A stretch of 64,000 bases of DNA, taken from NCBI GenBank assembly GCA_002256115.1, contig NKIK01000019.1, positions 1 through 64,000 on the forward strand, given 5' to 3'. This document shows, piece by piece, positions 25,007 through 32,937 of this stretch. The notes below the pieces were generated by a model. The model was not told the DNA's origin, searched no databases, and worked only from the letters and a program-made list of their open reading frames with translations. The DNA is from Burkholderiales bacterium PBB3 (GTDB lineage Bacteria > Pseudomonadota > Gammaproteobacteria > Burkholderiales > Burkholderiaceae_C). The position numbers and the translations under genes were made by a program. The first letter of the stretch is position 1. Each line of letters opens with the position of its first letter.

Positions 25007-25212
25007 GGATGGCCCCCCATCCACTTGCTAGCCCCGGCGTGGCCTGCTGAAGAGAAGGCGCATGACTACATTGGGATTCCACGCGGGCTCTTTTGGATCT
25101 CGGGTGGTGCAACGCTGGATGTTCAAGCAATAGACTAGATGAGCCTTAGTTTGTTCATCACTACTTTGGAACGTGTTGTTGCCGCAGCCAACGCGACATG
25201 AACGGGGAATCT

Positions 25213-25464
25213 ATGAGCAAAACTAAAGACGAAATGCGGACCGAGTATCGGCGCGAGGACTTGGGCAAAGGCGTTCGGGGCAAATACTTCGCACGCGTGT
25301 CGAAAGGAACAAACCTTGTTTTACTGGATGACAAAGTTGCCAAGTCGTTCCCCAATGGTGAGGCTGTCAATCAGGCGCTGCTCGGGCTTCTAGCACTAAC
25401 CGAGCAAACGGCGCGTATAACCGCTCGCTCAAATCAGACGACTCGAAAACGGGCCGAAGCCTAG
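25213..25464 (+). CDS. Small antitoxin-like protein
   Basis: 83 residues; GGGGA lies six bases before the ATG at 25213. The sequence MSKTKDEMR, then GVRGKYFARVSKGTNLVLLDDKVAKSFPNGEAVNQAL matches a common class of small proteins often annotated as hypothetical or antitoxin-like, with a YF/GKY-type N-terminal patch and a helix that may be DNA-binding. No toxin gene is visible beside it: 25007-25212 holds only a GGATGG/CCATCC hairpin and short frames. It may be an orphan antitoxin or have another role. Confidence 0.6.
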   Translation: MSKTKDEMRTEYRREDLGKGVRGKYFARVSKGTNLVLLDDKVAKSFPNGEAVNQALLGLLALTEQTARITARSNQTTRKRAEA

Positions 25465-25473
25465 TTCAATCAA

Positions 25474-25893
25474 ATGGGTAGCCCACGGTTACTGCGGTTG
25501 GCTCAAACCACTGTGATGCTGGCAGGTCTTTCGCTAATTCTGCAATTGTCAGCCTGCGGCGGCGGTGGTGATTTGGGTCCACGGGTGGCGATTGGAAAGG
25601 ACTACTCCTATGTTCGCCTGTTACCTCCATCCGAGCGGCCTCCCACCGGCATCGATGCGTACACAGAAGAGTTGACCCGAGCAGGACTGCATCCGGAAAG
25701 CGCCGCTTGTGCATTTGCCACCAAAGCAATTTCTGGTGGGCCAGCAATTCAGTACCCAAGACAGGTTCAGGTGATTTCATTCACGATTCCAGCGAGTGAA
25801 TCAGAACGCGCACTTGCCTTGGGGTATTACCCGCTCGCAGACTATTCAGTGTTCTACGATTTGAACAATCCAAAACCCTGCAGCGCAGATTGA
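25474..25893 (+). CDS. Small lipoprotein of unknown function
   Basis: 139 residues. Signal peptide with lipobox LSAC (cysteine at 28) followed by a Gly-rich spacer. The mature domain (YSYVRLLPPSERPPTGIDAY...) has two further cysteines, one mid-protein and one near the C-terminus. I do not recognise a family. It follows the antitoxin-like gene by 9 bp. Confidence 0.6.
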   Translation: MGSPRLLRLAQTTVMLAGLSLILQLSACGGGGDLGPRVAIGKDYSYVRLLPPSERPPTGIDAYTEELTRAGLHPESAACAFATKAISGGPAIQYPRQVQVISFTIPASESERALALGYYPLADYSVFYDLNNPKPCSAD

Positions 25894-26009
25894 CACGCTG
25901 ATATCGATTCGCACACACGCTTCACGACCGCCGTCAATTCCCAGGATGTGCACCATGACCAAATACCTGATCTCTTTCTTCCGCTTCGGCTGACAGTCCT
26001 AACGGCGAC

Positions 26010-26522
26010 ATGCGTCAAGACCACCCCCCCGATCTGCAGGCAGCACTAGAGCACGCCAGCACAGCCCTGACCGCGGCAATTGCAGAGCTATCCGCTATGC
26101 CCGAGGGAGAAGAACGGTCCGGCCGACTGCGCGACATCGCAACCATGCTCGCTGGGAGCACTGAGGCGCTCAGGGCGCAAGCTATCCAGCTCTGCCCCGA
26201 TCTCGAAAGCGCAGAGCCGATTCCTGACACGCAATTGCACGAATCCGAACGCGAGGCTGTTTCCCGACTTACGGTTTCAGATATCAAGGTCATCGACCGC
26301 GCCTTGGTCGCCAGTGCCACTACCGCTTGGAGGCACGGCACCCGTGTCATCGGCGAAACCCTCGTCAGTCTGAACGACCAGTTCCCAGGTGTCTCACTTG
26401 GCTTCTACGCACAGCGCGTAGCGGCGCTGGTTCAGAGTGGAAAACTTCAGGCGCGGGGAAACATCAAGTTCATGCGCCTCTGCGAAATCAAGCTGTCAGC
26501 CGAGAACGAGAGTCTGGGCTGA
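26010..26522 (+). CDS. DUF3658-like protein
   Basis: 170 residues. The N-terminal half is a helical, acidic region. The C-terminal half, SDIKVIDRALVASATTAWRHGTRVIGE then FYAQRVAALVQSGKLQARGN and MRLCEIKL, resembles the DUF3658 helical domain, usually found with DUF1835; here the DUF1835 part is missing. A short pseudo-leader region (25894-26009) lies upstream with no gene I can support. Cytoplasmic; function unknown. Confidence 0.65.
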   Translation: MRQDHPPDLQAALEHASTALTAAIAELSAMPEGEERSGRLRDIATMLAGSTEALRAQAIQLCPDLESAEPIPDTQLHESEREAVSRLTVSDIKVIDRALVASATTAWRHGTRVIGETLVSLNDQFPGVSLGFYAQRVAALVQSGKLQARGNIKFMRLCEIKLSAENESLG

Positions 26523-26529
26523 AGCTGTC

Positions 26530-26576
26530 GCTGTCAAAACAGGAGCTATTCCCACACTATCCACCGCTCAATTGAA
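26530..26576 (+). repeat. Dispersed repeat family 1, copy 3
   Basis: Core at 26541-26566 (AGGAGCTATTCCCACAC...TCCACCG), diverged at several positions. It lies between the DUF3658-like gene and the strong hairpin at 26578-26611. Confidence 0.7.
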
Positions 26577-26577
26577 A

Positions 26578-26611
26578 TGGGCGACGGATGGCTCTCGCCA
26601 TCCGTCGCCCA
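26578..26611. terminator. Strong hairpin between convergent genes
   Basis: Perfect 15-bp stem (TGGGCGACGGATGGC against GCCATCCGTCGCCCA) with a TCTC loop. It sits between genes that converge at 26522 and 26636, the position expected for a bidirectional transcription terminator. There is no clear T-tract, so it may act as an mRNA 3' barrier instead. Confidence 0.6.
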
Positions 26612-26635
26612 CCCATCATTCGATTCAGCGGTATC

Positions 26636-26989
26636 TCAAGAGCAGTCAGCAATCACGATCTTGCAAGAACTGTTTCCGCAGTTTTTCAACGCAGACTTCT
26701 TCGCTTCTGCCTCTGTGCTTCCTTCGCCAGCACCAAAACGCTCTTTGCTAGTGGCGTATGCACCGCACTCGTCGTATTTGATAGCGATCTTGCAACCCTT
26801 AATGCCAGCTTTCTTGCAGTCGGCCATTGCGTCTTTTACCGCACTGGCCTGCGTGTCGCCACGGCCCACAGCGAAACCCACTTCACTGGCTGAGTCGCCG
26901 TTGTCATCAACCACAGCAATCGCACCGGACGCCGCAGCGATCCCGCAAAAAGCCCATGAAATCATCCATCCCAATAGTATTTTTTTCAC
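26636..26989 (-). CDS. DUF4189-domain exported protein
   Basis: 117 residues. Signal peptide (KKILLGWMISWAFCGIAAA). The mature part SGAIAVVDDNGDSASEVGFAVGRG, then A-x-A-x2-DC and a C-terminal half with the same pattern, fits DUF4189: two pseudo-repeats with paired cysteines (C58, C66, C75, C103, C108, C116). DUF4189 proteins are small, secreted and of unknown role. The gene is isolated between intergenic stretches. Confidence 0.75.
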   Translation of the reverse strand: MKKILLGWMISWAFCGIAAASGAIAVVDDNGDSASEVGFAVGRGDTQASAVKDAMADCKKAGIKGCKIAIKYDECGAYATSKERFGAGEGSTEAEAKKSALKNCGNSSCKIVIADCS

Positions 26990-27216
26990 TCAAACTCCGC
27001 ACTGTTAATGGCTGACGGTTCGAATGCGATACATCCACCGAGCCACAGGCATTGTCACTTGTGCCCGTCGATCCAATGACAAATATCTTCGCCCGTTGTT
27101 CGCTAGGGAATTCATCCGGCGCGTGGCCTCTGTGAGATCAGCTATCGGCTGAGAACAATTACGCAACCTTGAGCTGCGATCAAACATACACTCCCCCCAA
27201 CAACCGAGGTAACAGC

Positions 27217-27642
27217 ATGAATTCACAGAATCCAATATTGGCAAGCCAACGCGTCGTTCAGGTCTGCCTATTTCTGATTGCGGCCATATGCCTGTTCGGC
27301 GGCTCGCTGCAGATGGTTTTGGGTCAACCCGATACGTCGCCGCGTCTCGACAATATTCATAGATTTTTGGCGGGTGTGTACTTTTCTACCGGAGTCATCA
27401 ATCTCTGGGCTGCAATCACCATCCGGAGCCAGGGTACCCTCATTTTTCTGCTCGCGTTGGGTGTGTTGCTCGCAGGTGTCGGGCGACTCGTGTCGATGAG
27501 TCAAGTCGGTCTGCCTACGCCATCGGCACTCTGGCTGGCGTATGTCACTTCGGAACTCGTGCTACCTGTCGTCATCGTTCTTGCGCACCTGGCTACTGGC
27601 CGACAGGCACGGCTTGCTGCTTCCGCACTATCCACGCGCTAA
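27217..27642 (+). CDS. DUF4345-like small membrane protein
   Basis: 141 residues; start at 27217 preceded by GAGG. Four membrane segments (about 10-30, 45-65, 72-92 and 108-128) with the DNIHRFLAGVYFSTGVINLW motif typical of DUF4345. Function unknown. The last codons (SALSTR) are read out of a degenerate copy of the dispersed repeat, so the present stop codon was probably supplied by that element. Confidence 0.72.
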   Translation: MNSQNPILASQRVVQVCLFLIAAICLFGGSLQMVLGQPDTSPRLDNIHRFLAGVYFSTGVINLWAAITIRSQGTLIFLLALGVLLAGVGRLVSMSQVGLPTPSALWLAYVTSELVLPVVIVLAHLATGRQARLAASALSTR

Positions 27643-27660
27643 ACAGCCGTTTTCACCACG
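27608..27660 (+). repeat. Dispersed repeat family 1, copy 4 (degenerate)
   Basis: Diverged core near 27614-27638 (GCTGCTTCCGCACTATCCACG). It overlaps the 3' end of the DUF4345-like gene and reaches the 3' end of the gamma-glutamyltransferase gene on the other strand. Confidence 0.6.
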
Positions 27661-29260
27661 CAGCAATCGCCCCATCCGTACGCGGCTCAGTGCCACCGCA
27701 CAACACGCCATCCGCGTTGCGCCAAATGATTTGACCGCGCCCAAAGGCAAGGCGGTTGTTGGACCAAGTGACATCGTGGCCCAGGCGCGCCAGGCCGTGG
27801 TAAAGGTGCTCGGGCATGGTCCGCTCGATGTTCACGCGGTTAGCCACCTCCCATTCCCAACGCGGTGCATCGAGCGCGGCTTGTGGGTTCAGGCCAAAGT
27901 CCACCGTGTTCATGACCATTTGCACATGGCCTTGCGGCTGCATGAAGCCGCCCATCACACCAAACGGGCCCACGGCCTGTCCGCCCTTCGTCAAAAAGCC
28001 CGGAATGATGGTGTGGTAAGGCCGCTTGCCGGGGGCCACACAGTTGGGATGACCGGCCTGCAGCGAGAAATTGTTGCCACGGTTGTGCAGCGCGATGCCC
28101 GTGCCAGGCACCACCAGGCCGGAGCCAAAACCCATGTAGTTGCTCTGAATGAAAGAGACCATGTTGCCCTCGCTGTCTGCCGTGCTGAGATAGACGGTGC
28201 CGCCCCGCCCAGGCTCGCCGGGCACGGGCAGCGTGGCGCGCTCACCGATGCAGGCGCGGCGCTCTTGGGCGTAGGCATCGCTCAGCAAATCGGCAACTGA
28301 CATGCGCATGTGGGAGGGCTCGGCGATGTGGGCAAAGCCGTCGGCAAATGCGAGCTTGATGGCTTCAATTTGGCGGTGGTGTGTGCGTGCGGTGTCGCGG
28401 TCGCTGAACTCAAAGCCTTTGAGTACGTTCAGCGCCATCAGGGCGACCAGGCCCTGGCCATTGGGTGGGATTTCCCATACGTCGTAGCCTCGGTAATTCA
28501 CGCTGATCGGGTCACACCAGTCCACCGCGAAGTCGGCCAAGTCTTTGGCGCTGAGGTAACCCCCTGCGGACTGCACGAAGGCGCTGATCTGCTCGGCCAG
28601 CGGCCCGCGGTAAAAGCTCTCCGCATGGGTCTCGGCAATGGACTGCAGCGTGTTGGCATGCCCAGCCGAGCGCCGCACTTCGCCGGCCAGCGGCGCGCGC
28701 TCAGGGGCAAAGGTATCAAACCAGTGTTTGAAGTGCTCCGCCTTGAGCTGTTGGCGAAAGACGCTGGTGGCTTGCTGCCAAGCATAGGCAACCGATGGTG
28801 AGACGGGAAAGCCATCTTGCGCCAACGCAATCGCGCCGGCCATGGAGTCTGTGAGTGGCATGCGGCCAAAGCGTGTGGCCAGCGCAGCCCAAGCCGCCGG
28901 GGTGCCCGGCACCGTAACGGCCAGCGGGCCGTATTTGGGGATTTCGGTCAGGCCCTGGGCCGTCACCTTCTCACGTGTCATGGCCTGCGGGGCGGGGCCG
29001 CTGGCATTCAAGCCGTGCAACTTGCCCTGGTGCCAGACCAGTGCAAAGGCATCTCCGCCAATGCCATTGGCACTGGGCTCCACCACCGTCAAAGCAGCTG
29101 CAGTCGCAATCGCGGCATCCATAGCGTTGCCACCCGCCTGCAGCACCTGCAGACCCGCTTGCGCGGCCAGGGGCTGCGAGGTAGCAACCATGCCGCGTTT
29201 GGCATAGACCACATTGCGGCGGGAGGCGTAGGGGTTGTGGAGTGCGTCAAAGTGGAGCAT
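27653..29260 (-). CDS. Gamma-glutamyltransferase family protein
   Basis: 535 residues starting at the ATG at 29260 (MLHFDALHNPYASRRN). Upstream in-frame sequence belongs to the antisense of the AlkD gene and is not part of this protein. The family is an Ntn hydrolase that cleaves itself before a threonine; the region GGTVYLSTADSEGNMVSFIQSN near residue 355 carries this site (likely the Thr in GGTVYLS). The N-terminal GGNAMDAAIATAAALTVVEPSANGIGGDAF is the diagnostic motif. No signal peptide is obvious, so it is probably the cytoplasmic type (YwrD-like) acting on gamma-glutamyl amides. It is convergent with the small membrane protein. Confidence 0.88.
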   Translation of the reverse strand: MLHFDALHNPYASRRNVVYAKRGMVATSQPLAAQAGLQVLQAGGNAMDAAIATAAALTVVEPSANGIGGDAFALVWHQGKLHGLNASGPAPQAMTREKVTAQGLTEIPKYGPLAVTVPGTPAAWAALATRFGRMPLTDSMAGAIALAQDGFPVSPSVAYAWQQATSVFRQQLKAEHFKHWFDTFAPERAPLAGEVRRSAGHANTLQSIAETHAESFYRGPLAEQISAFVQSAGGYLSAKDLADFAVDWCDPISVNYRGYDVWEIPPNGQGLVALMALNVLKGFEFSDRDTARTHHRQIEAIKLAFADGFAHIAEPSHMRMSVADLLSDAYAQERRACIGERATLPVPGEPGRGGTVYLSTADSEGNMVSFIQSNYMGFGSGLVVPGTGIALHNRGNNFSLQAGHPNCVAPGKRPYHTIIPGFLTKGGQAVGPFGVMGGFMQPQGHVQMVMNTVDFGLNPQAALDAPRWEWEVANRVNIERTMPEHLYHGLARLGHDVTWSNNRLAFGRGQIIWRNADGVLCGGTEPRTDGAIAAW

Positions 29261-29335
29261 GGGGAAACCGTGGGCTTGAAATCGCCAGTTTAGGGGTATT
29301 CTTTTGTTGAGTGTTTCTATCAACGAGGTGCGAGT

Positions 29336-30085
29336 ATGGGCACGAAAACGACGATGACATTGGCCGATGCGATGGCTGCGCTGCAAGCGGCTGGCTCGGA
29401 GCAGACGCGCAAAACCTATCTGCGCCATGGTGCCAAAGAGCCGATGTTTGGCGTGAGTTTTGCCACGCTCAAAGCACTGCACAAGTCCATCAAGGTGGAC
29501 CACGCGCTGGCCATCGCACTGTGGGACAGCGGCAACCTGGATGCGCGCAACCTGGCAGTGAAAATTGTGGACCCGCTGGCGATGACGGAGCCGCTTTTGG
29601 ATGCTTGGGCGCAGTGGGACGTGCCGCGCGCGTGCGGCGCTTACGTCGCCGAGGTGGCCAGCGAAGGCCCACACGCCAGGTCGCGGGTTACCGCGTGGTT
29701 GGCCTCGCAAGATATCGCCCAGCGCGCCACGGGCTGGGCGCTGGTGAGCGTGCTGGCGATGCGGGATGAGGGCTTGCCAGACAGTTGGTTTCTGGCGCGT
29801 TTGGCCGAGATCGAGCAGGCGATCCACCACGCGCCCAACGCGCTGCGCGGTCCGCAGAACATGGCTGTGATCATGATCGGATGCCGCAACGCGGCTTTGC
29901 GCCAGGCTGCCAGCGCTGCGGCCAAGCGCATTGGCAAGGTCAATATCGACCACGGAGACACAGCCTGCAAGACGGCCGATGCAGCGGCAGACATTGACAA
30001 AACCTGGGCGCATTCGACGGCAAAAGGTTTTGAAAGCCCGGCCACCCACGAACGGTCACGCAAGTCAGCCCGCCTTCGTTGCTAG
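29336..30085 (+). CDS. DNA alkylation repair protein, AlkD-like HEAT repeats
   Basis: 249 residues made of HEAT-like helical repeats: RKTYLRHGAKEPMFGVSFATLKAL, LWDSGNLDARNLAVKIVDP, WDVPRACGAYVAEV and ATGWALVSVLAM. Members excise alkylated bases as DNA glycosylases or bind them. It diverges from the glutamyltransferase gene by about 75 bp. The C-terminal tail after KVNIDHGDTACKTADAAADIDKTW is longer than the core fold and is not recognisable. The stop codon lies next to a dispersed repeat, which may have altered the 3' end. Confidence 0.82.
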   Translation: MGTKTTMTLADAMAALQAAGSEQTRKTYLRHGAKEPMFGVSFATLKALHKSIKVDHALAIALWDSGNLDARNLAVKIVDPLAMTEPLLDAWAQWDVPRACGAYVAEVASEGPHARSRVTAWLASQDIAQRATGWALVSVLAMRDEGLPDSWFLARLAEIEQAIHHAPNALRGPQNMAVIMIGCRNAALRQAASAAAKRIGKVNIDHGDTACKTADAAADIDKTWAHSTAKGFESPATHERSRKSARLRC

Positions 30086-30140
30086 CAAAATAGGAGCTGC
30101 TCCCGCACTATCCATGGGCTGAATCGACGATTTGGTCGTT
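30080..30140 (+). repeat. Dispersed repeat family 1, copy 5
   Basis: Core 30092-30117 followed by GGCTGAATCGACGATTTGGTCG, close to consensus. It separates the AlkD-like gene from the convergent SRPBCC gene. Confidence 0.85.
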
Positions 30141-30963
30141 ATTCGCCCGGCGTCTCCGTCGGCATCGGGAATCGTTCCAGAAACCAGGCTTGCCACAGCG
30201 GCTTCTCGCGGGCCACCGTCTCGGCGGCCTGATCGCCGTACAGGTACAAATTCATCGCTACCATGCCCTGGCCGTTCGGATAAGTGACAGCGCCCAGGGC
30301 GGCTATGCCTGGCCCCGGATGGTCGAGCCGCAGCAGGGCGTCGTAGGGGTTCTCGGTGACTAACTCCACCACGCCGCTAAGCGGTGGTACGCCCGCAGGC
30401 GTCGTCCAGCGTTGCCCCACGCTCAGCCCTTTCACGCCCAAGGCCGTGGTCAGCGCATCCCAAGCCTCTGCCTCCGTGATCGCCACGGGTGCCGTGACCT
30501 GCATGATGGCGGAGCCTTGGCCGCGGAAGTGGGCGAGATAGACCCGCAGGATGCTGAAGAAACCAGACCATCCGGACTGGGCACCTTCCAACTGGTTATC
30601 CCAATCGTCGGTGCTGGCGAACAGGCTATGGACAACGCGGACGGTGCAGACCCCGCCGCCGCGCGCTTCAATGTGCCACTCGGTCGCCATCGGTGGTGAG
30701 TCCGGGGTCCAGCCGTCTGCCTCTTGGGTGAACGTCCGGGGCGCATCGCAGGCCGTCACCACGGCGCGTGGCTCCATACCCGGACCGAAGTGGTACTGCA
30801 CTGCGACCGGCTTACCGTCGCGCTCCTCGACATCGGTTGGTACAAACCAGGATGAAATGCCCGGCCCCGTGGCAATGGCCTGCCAGACTTCTTCGGGCGT
30901 GCCAGGTACTTCGAATTCGACCTGAACGCTGCGGCGTCCGGAGGCTTCTTTTTTAATGCTCAT
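30139..30963 (-). CDS. SRPBCC (AHSA1-like) domain protein
   Basis: 274 residues with a START/Bet v1-type fold: EFEVPGTPEEVWQAIATGPGISSWFVPT at 16-43 and a second half (about 140-265) that looks like a repeat of the fold. Such proteins bind hydrophobic ligands or act as regulatory partners. It shares a 4-base ATGA overlap with the upstream ArsR-type gene, so they are coupled. The same gene pair, in mirror image, lies at 31779-32656. Ligand unknown. Confidence 0.78.
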   Translation of the reverse strand: MSIKKEASGRRSVQVEFEVPGTPEEVWQAIATGPGISSWFVPTDVEERDGKPVAVQYHFGPGMEPRAVVTACDAPRTFTQEADGWTPDSPPMATEWHIEARGGGVCTVRVVHSLFASTDDWDNQLEGAQSGWSGFFSILRVYLAHFRGQGSAIMQVTAPVAITEAEAWDALTTALGVKGLSVGQRWTTPAGVPPLSGVVELVTENPYDALLRLDHPGPGIAALGAVTYPNGQGMVAMNLYLYGDQAAETVAREKPLWQAWFLERFPMPTETPGE

Positions 30964-31592
30964 GAGGGCTCCTCGGAGGTAGATGACTTGCTAAGGAATG
31001 ACTGGGAAAGGCAGGGTTGCGGTAGCGGGTGTGCCACGACCACCAACCGGTGCGCGCGGCCGCCGGGGGCGGATGCATCGTGGTACTTGGCCACGAGTTG
31101 GTTAATCGCCAGGGTGAGTTCATGGCTGAAAGCCGCCCGGTCGGCTGCCGAGCGGAAGCGGACTTCGGTATCCACCGCCAGGCTGGCAAAGCGTTGGCCC
31201 GCCTGCCTGGCTTGGCGAATGAGTTCGCCCACCTCGCGCACCACCCGCGCGCCCAGCGCGATGAGGTAGCTGGCGGATAGACGGTCTACCTCCCGATTCG
31301 GGTCCACAGCAACAGGGCCCAAGGCACCGGGCGAGACGACGTAGGAAGCCGCCGTGGCCACCAGCAGCCGTTCGGTCAGGCCGCCCCACTTGCGTTCTTC
31401 GGCCAGCTCTACCAGCCCATAAGACTCCAGCGCGTTCAAGTGGTAGTTGACCTTTTGCCGGGTCAGCCCAACCCGCAGGGCCAGCGCCGCCGCCGAGGTG
31501 GGCTCGGCCAATTCGCAGAGCAATAGGCTGCGCATGGGTGCCAAAGCCACCGTGGCAGCCGCGGGATCATCAATGACATGGATATCGTGCAT
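30960..31592 (-). CDS. ArsR-family helix-turn-helix regulator
   Basis: 210 residues. The winged helix is near the N-terminus: MRSLLLCELAEPTSAAALALRVGLTRQKVNYHLNALESYGLVEL. The C-terminal 120 residues form a longer dimerisation/ligand-like region than in short ArsR proteins. No metal-site cysteine motif is visible. It overlaps the SRPBCC gene by four bases. A perfect 20-bp palindrome at 31609-31628 sits immediately upstream and is the likely self-regulatory operator. Confidence 0.82.
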   Translation of the reverse strand: MHDIHVIDDPAAATVALAPMRSLLLCELAEPTSAAALALRVGLTRQKVNYHLNALESYGLVELAEERKWGGLTERLLVATAASYVVSPGALGPVAVDPNREVDRLSASYLIALGARVVREVGELIRQARQAGQRFASLAVDTEVRFRSAADRAAFSHELTLAINQLVAKYHDASAPGGRAHRLVVVAHPLPQPCLSQSFLSKSSTSEEPS

Positions 31593-31608
31593 GGGGGCGA
31601 TAGTAGGT

Positions 31609-31628
31609 TTGACAAATTAATTTGTCAA
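31609..31628. promoter_or_regulatory. Perfect 20-bp palindrome, likely operator
   Basis: TTGACAAATTAATTTGTCAA is its own reverse complement and lies 16 bp upstream of the ArsR-type start at 31592. The position and symmetry fit a homodimeric repressor site overlapping the promoter; the TTGACA itself resembles a -35 box. Confidence 0.72.
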
Positions 31629-31640
31629 GGCCCGTATGAC

Positions 31641-31679
31641 GCTTCGGGTGGGCTCTGAATGAGCTTCGGGTGGGCTCTG
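31641..31679 (+). repeat. Short tandem duplication
   Basis: GCTTCGGGTGGGCTCTG occurs at 31641-31657 and again at 31663-31679 (22-bp period) between the two divergent ArsR genes. Its role is unknown; it may simply be a slippage product. Confidence 0.65.
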
Positions 31680-31744
31680 GTAGGGCTTGGCTTGACGACC
31701 CTTGCGGCCCAAGATTGACAACTTCCGTGCCAGTCTTTATATTT

Positions 31745-31756
31745 AACCAATTGGTT
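31745..31756. promoter_or_regulatory. AACCAATTGGTT palindrome, possible operator
   Basis: A perfect 12-bp palindrome 23 bp upstream of the second ArsR-type gene (start 31779). It differs in sequence from the 31609-31628 palindrome, suggesting that each regulator has its own site. Matches of this type (A/T-rich, PyCAATTGPu) are common operator forms for short ArsR proteins. Confidence 0.5.
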
Positions 31757-31778
31757 TATTACAAGACCCCACATCACC

Positions 31779-32150
31779 ATGCAAGCCCAAACCGCCATCG
31801 ATCCCTTGAGCGCGACCTTTGCCGCGCTGGCCGACCCGACGCGGCGGGCCATGCTGGCGCGGCTGGCTTTGGGCGAGGCATCCGTCAACGAGCTGGCGGC
31901 CCCCTTTGCGATGAGTTTGCCGGCGGTATCCAAGCACATCAAGGTGCTGCACAGCGCCGGGCTGATCAGCAAGGGGCGCGACGCGCAGTGGCGGCCCTGC
32001 CGCATTGAGGGTGAAAACCTCAAAGTGGCCATGGACTGGATCGGCCAGTACCAACAACTCTGGGAAGACCGCCTGGATCGCCTGGATGCCTATCTACTCA
32101 CCCTGCAAACCCCAAGTTCTCCCGCCCCCCCACCCGAAGGAAAACCATGA
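31779..32150 (+). CDS. ArsR-family helix-turn-helix regulator (short)
   Basis: 123 residues, standard ArsR length. The winged helix is [50 protein letters not shown] (residues 12-61). No metal-binding cysteine pair is seen. It overlaps the next SRPBCC gene by ATGA (32147-32150), so the two are co-translated. This is a common pairing: repressor plus AHSA1-like protein. Confidence 0.9.
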   Translation: MQAQTAIDPLSATFAALADPTRRAMLARLALGEASVNELAAPFAMSLPAVSKHIKVLHSAGLISKGRDAQWRPCRIEGENLKVAMDWIGQYQQLWEDRLDRLDAYLLTLQTPSSPAPPPEGKP

Positions 32151-32656
32151 AGCCTATCTACCAAGCCAACTCCAAACTCGACCTGCACTTCACGCGCGTG
32201 GTGAACGTGCCCCGCGCGCTGGTGTGGCGCGCCTGGACCGAGCCTGAGTTGCTCAAACCCTGGTTTTGCCCCGTGCCCTGGAAGACGATTGACTGCGAAA
32301 TCGACTTGCGCCCCGGTGGCATATTCCGCACCACCATGCAATCGCCCGAGGGCGCAGAGTTCCCCAATGTGGGCTGCTACCTGGAAGTGGTGCCCAATGA
32401 GAAGCTGGTATGGACCAACGCCCTGCTACCCGGCTTTAGGCCCAGCAATCTGAGCGCCACCTGCGGCGATAGCGATACCGAATTCATGTTCACCGCCATG
32501 ATTGAATTGGCCGACGATGGCCAGGGCACGCGCTACACCGCCACGGTGATACACGCAGACGAAGCGGGCTGCCAGAAACACGCGGGCATGGGCTTTGAAG
32601 GCGGCTGGGGTACGGCACTGGATCAATTGGTGGCGATGATTCAGCGGGGCATCTGA
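32147..32656 (+). CDS. SRPBCC (AHSA1-like) domain protein
   Basis: 169 residues. The fold is recognised from [28 protein letters not shown] and [20 protein letters not shown] and from the C-terminal [20 protein letters not shown] helix. It is coupled to the ArsR gene by the four-base overlap. It is a single-domain homologue, whereas the mirror-image protein at 30139-30963 is longer. Likely cytoplasmic; ligand unknown. Confidence 0.87.
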   Translation: MKPIYQANSKLDLHFTRVVNVPRALVWRAWTEPELLKPWFCPVPWKTIDCEIDLRPGGIFRTTMQSPEGAEFPNVGCYLEVVPNEKLVWTNALLPGFRPSNLSATCGDSDTEFMFTAMIELADDGQGTRYTATVIHADEAGCQKHAGMGFEGGWGTALDQLVAMIQRGI

Positions 32657-32769
32657 ACTACTTGGCCTGATGTATCGAAAGCGCCAAACCCGGCTGCAAT
32701 GGGCAAAGCTTATGGCGGTCTGCTGGCGTCGATAGTTTTGCATTTTTCAATTGAGATGCAAGTGTTTTA

Positions 32770-32784
32770 TGTACTAAAACTACA
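32770..32784. promoter_or_regulatory. Operator-like inverted repeat upstream of the amylase gene
   Basis: TGTACTAAAACTACA matches the symmetrical form TGTAGTNNNACTACA at 11 of 12 symmetric positions. With the second site (32855-32869) it suggests a dimeric LacI-type sugar repressor site. The regulator gene is not in the window. Confidence 0.4.
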
Positions 32785-32854
32785 TAACTTAAGCATTTTT
32801 CTTTGCAGAAAAATGGTGTTTATTTGAGGTTTTTGGCCAATTTATTCAAAAGTA

Positions 32855-32869
32855 TGTAGGCAAACTACT
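32855..32869. promoter_or_regulatory. Second operator-like inverted repeat
   Basis: TGTAGGCAAACTACT fits the same TGTAGTNNNACTACA form with two mismatches, 85 bp downstream of the first site and 69 bp before the amylase start at 32938. The surrounding 32657-32937 region is AT-rich and otherwise holds no gene I can support. Confidence 0.35.
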
Positions 32870-32937
32870 TGAAATTTTCATGCGGGCGTGATCGAATTGG
32901 GTGTCTGTTATGTACTTTTCCTTTGCAGGTCACGACT

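Noticed and set aside
25063-25140. Possible tiny gene between the protease and antitoxin-like genes
   Set aside because: Only 23 codons, no ribosome site, no recognisable sequence.
27542-28300. Forward reading frame opposite the gamma-glutamyltransferase
   Set aside because: Antisense shadow; the opposite strand has clear family motifs.
29261-30049. N-terminal extension of the gamma-glutamyltransferase frame
   Set aside because: Antisense to the AlkD-like gene; the family N-terminus aligns at the ATG at 29260.
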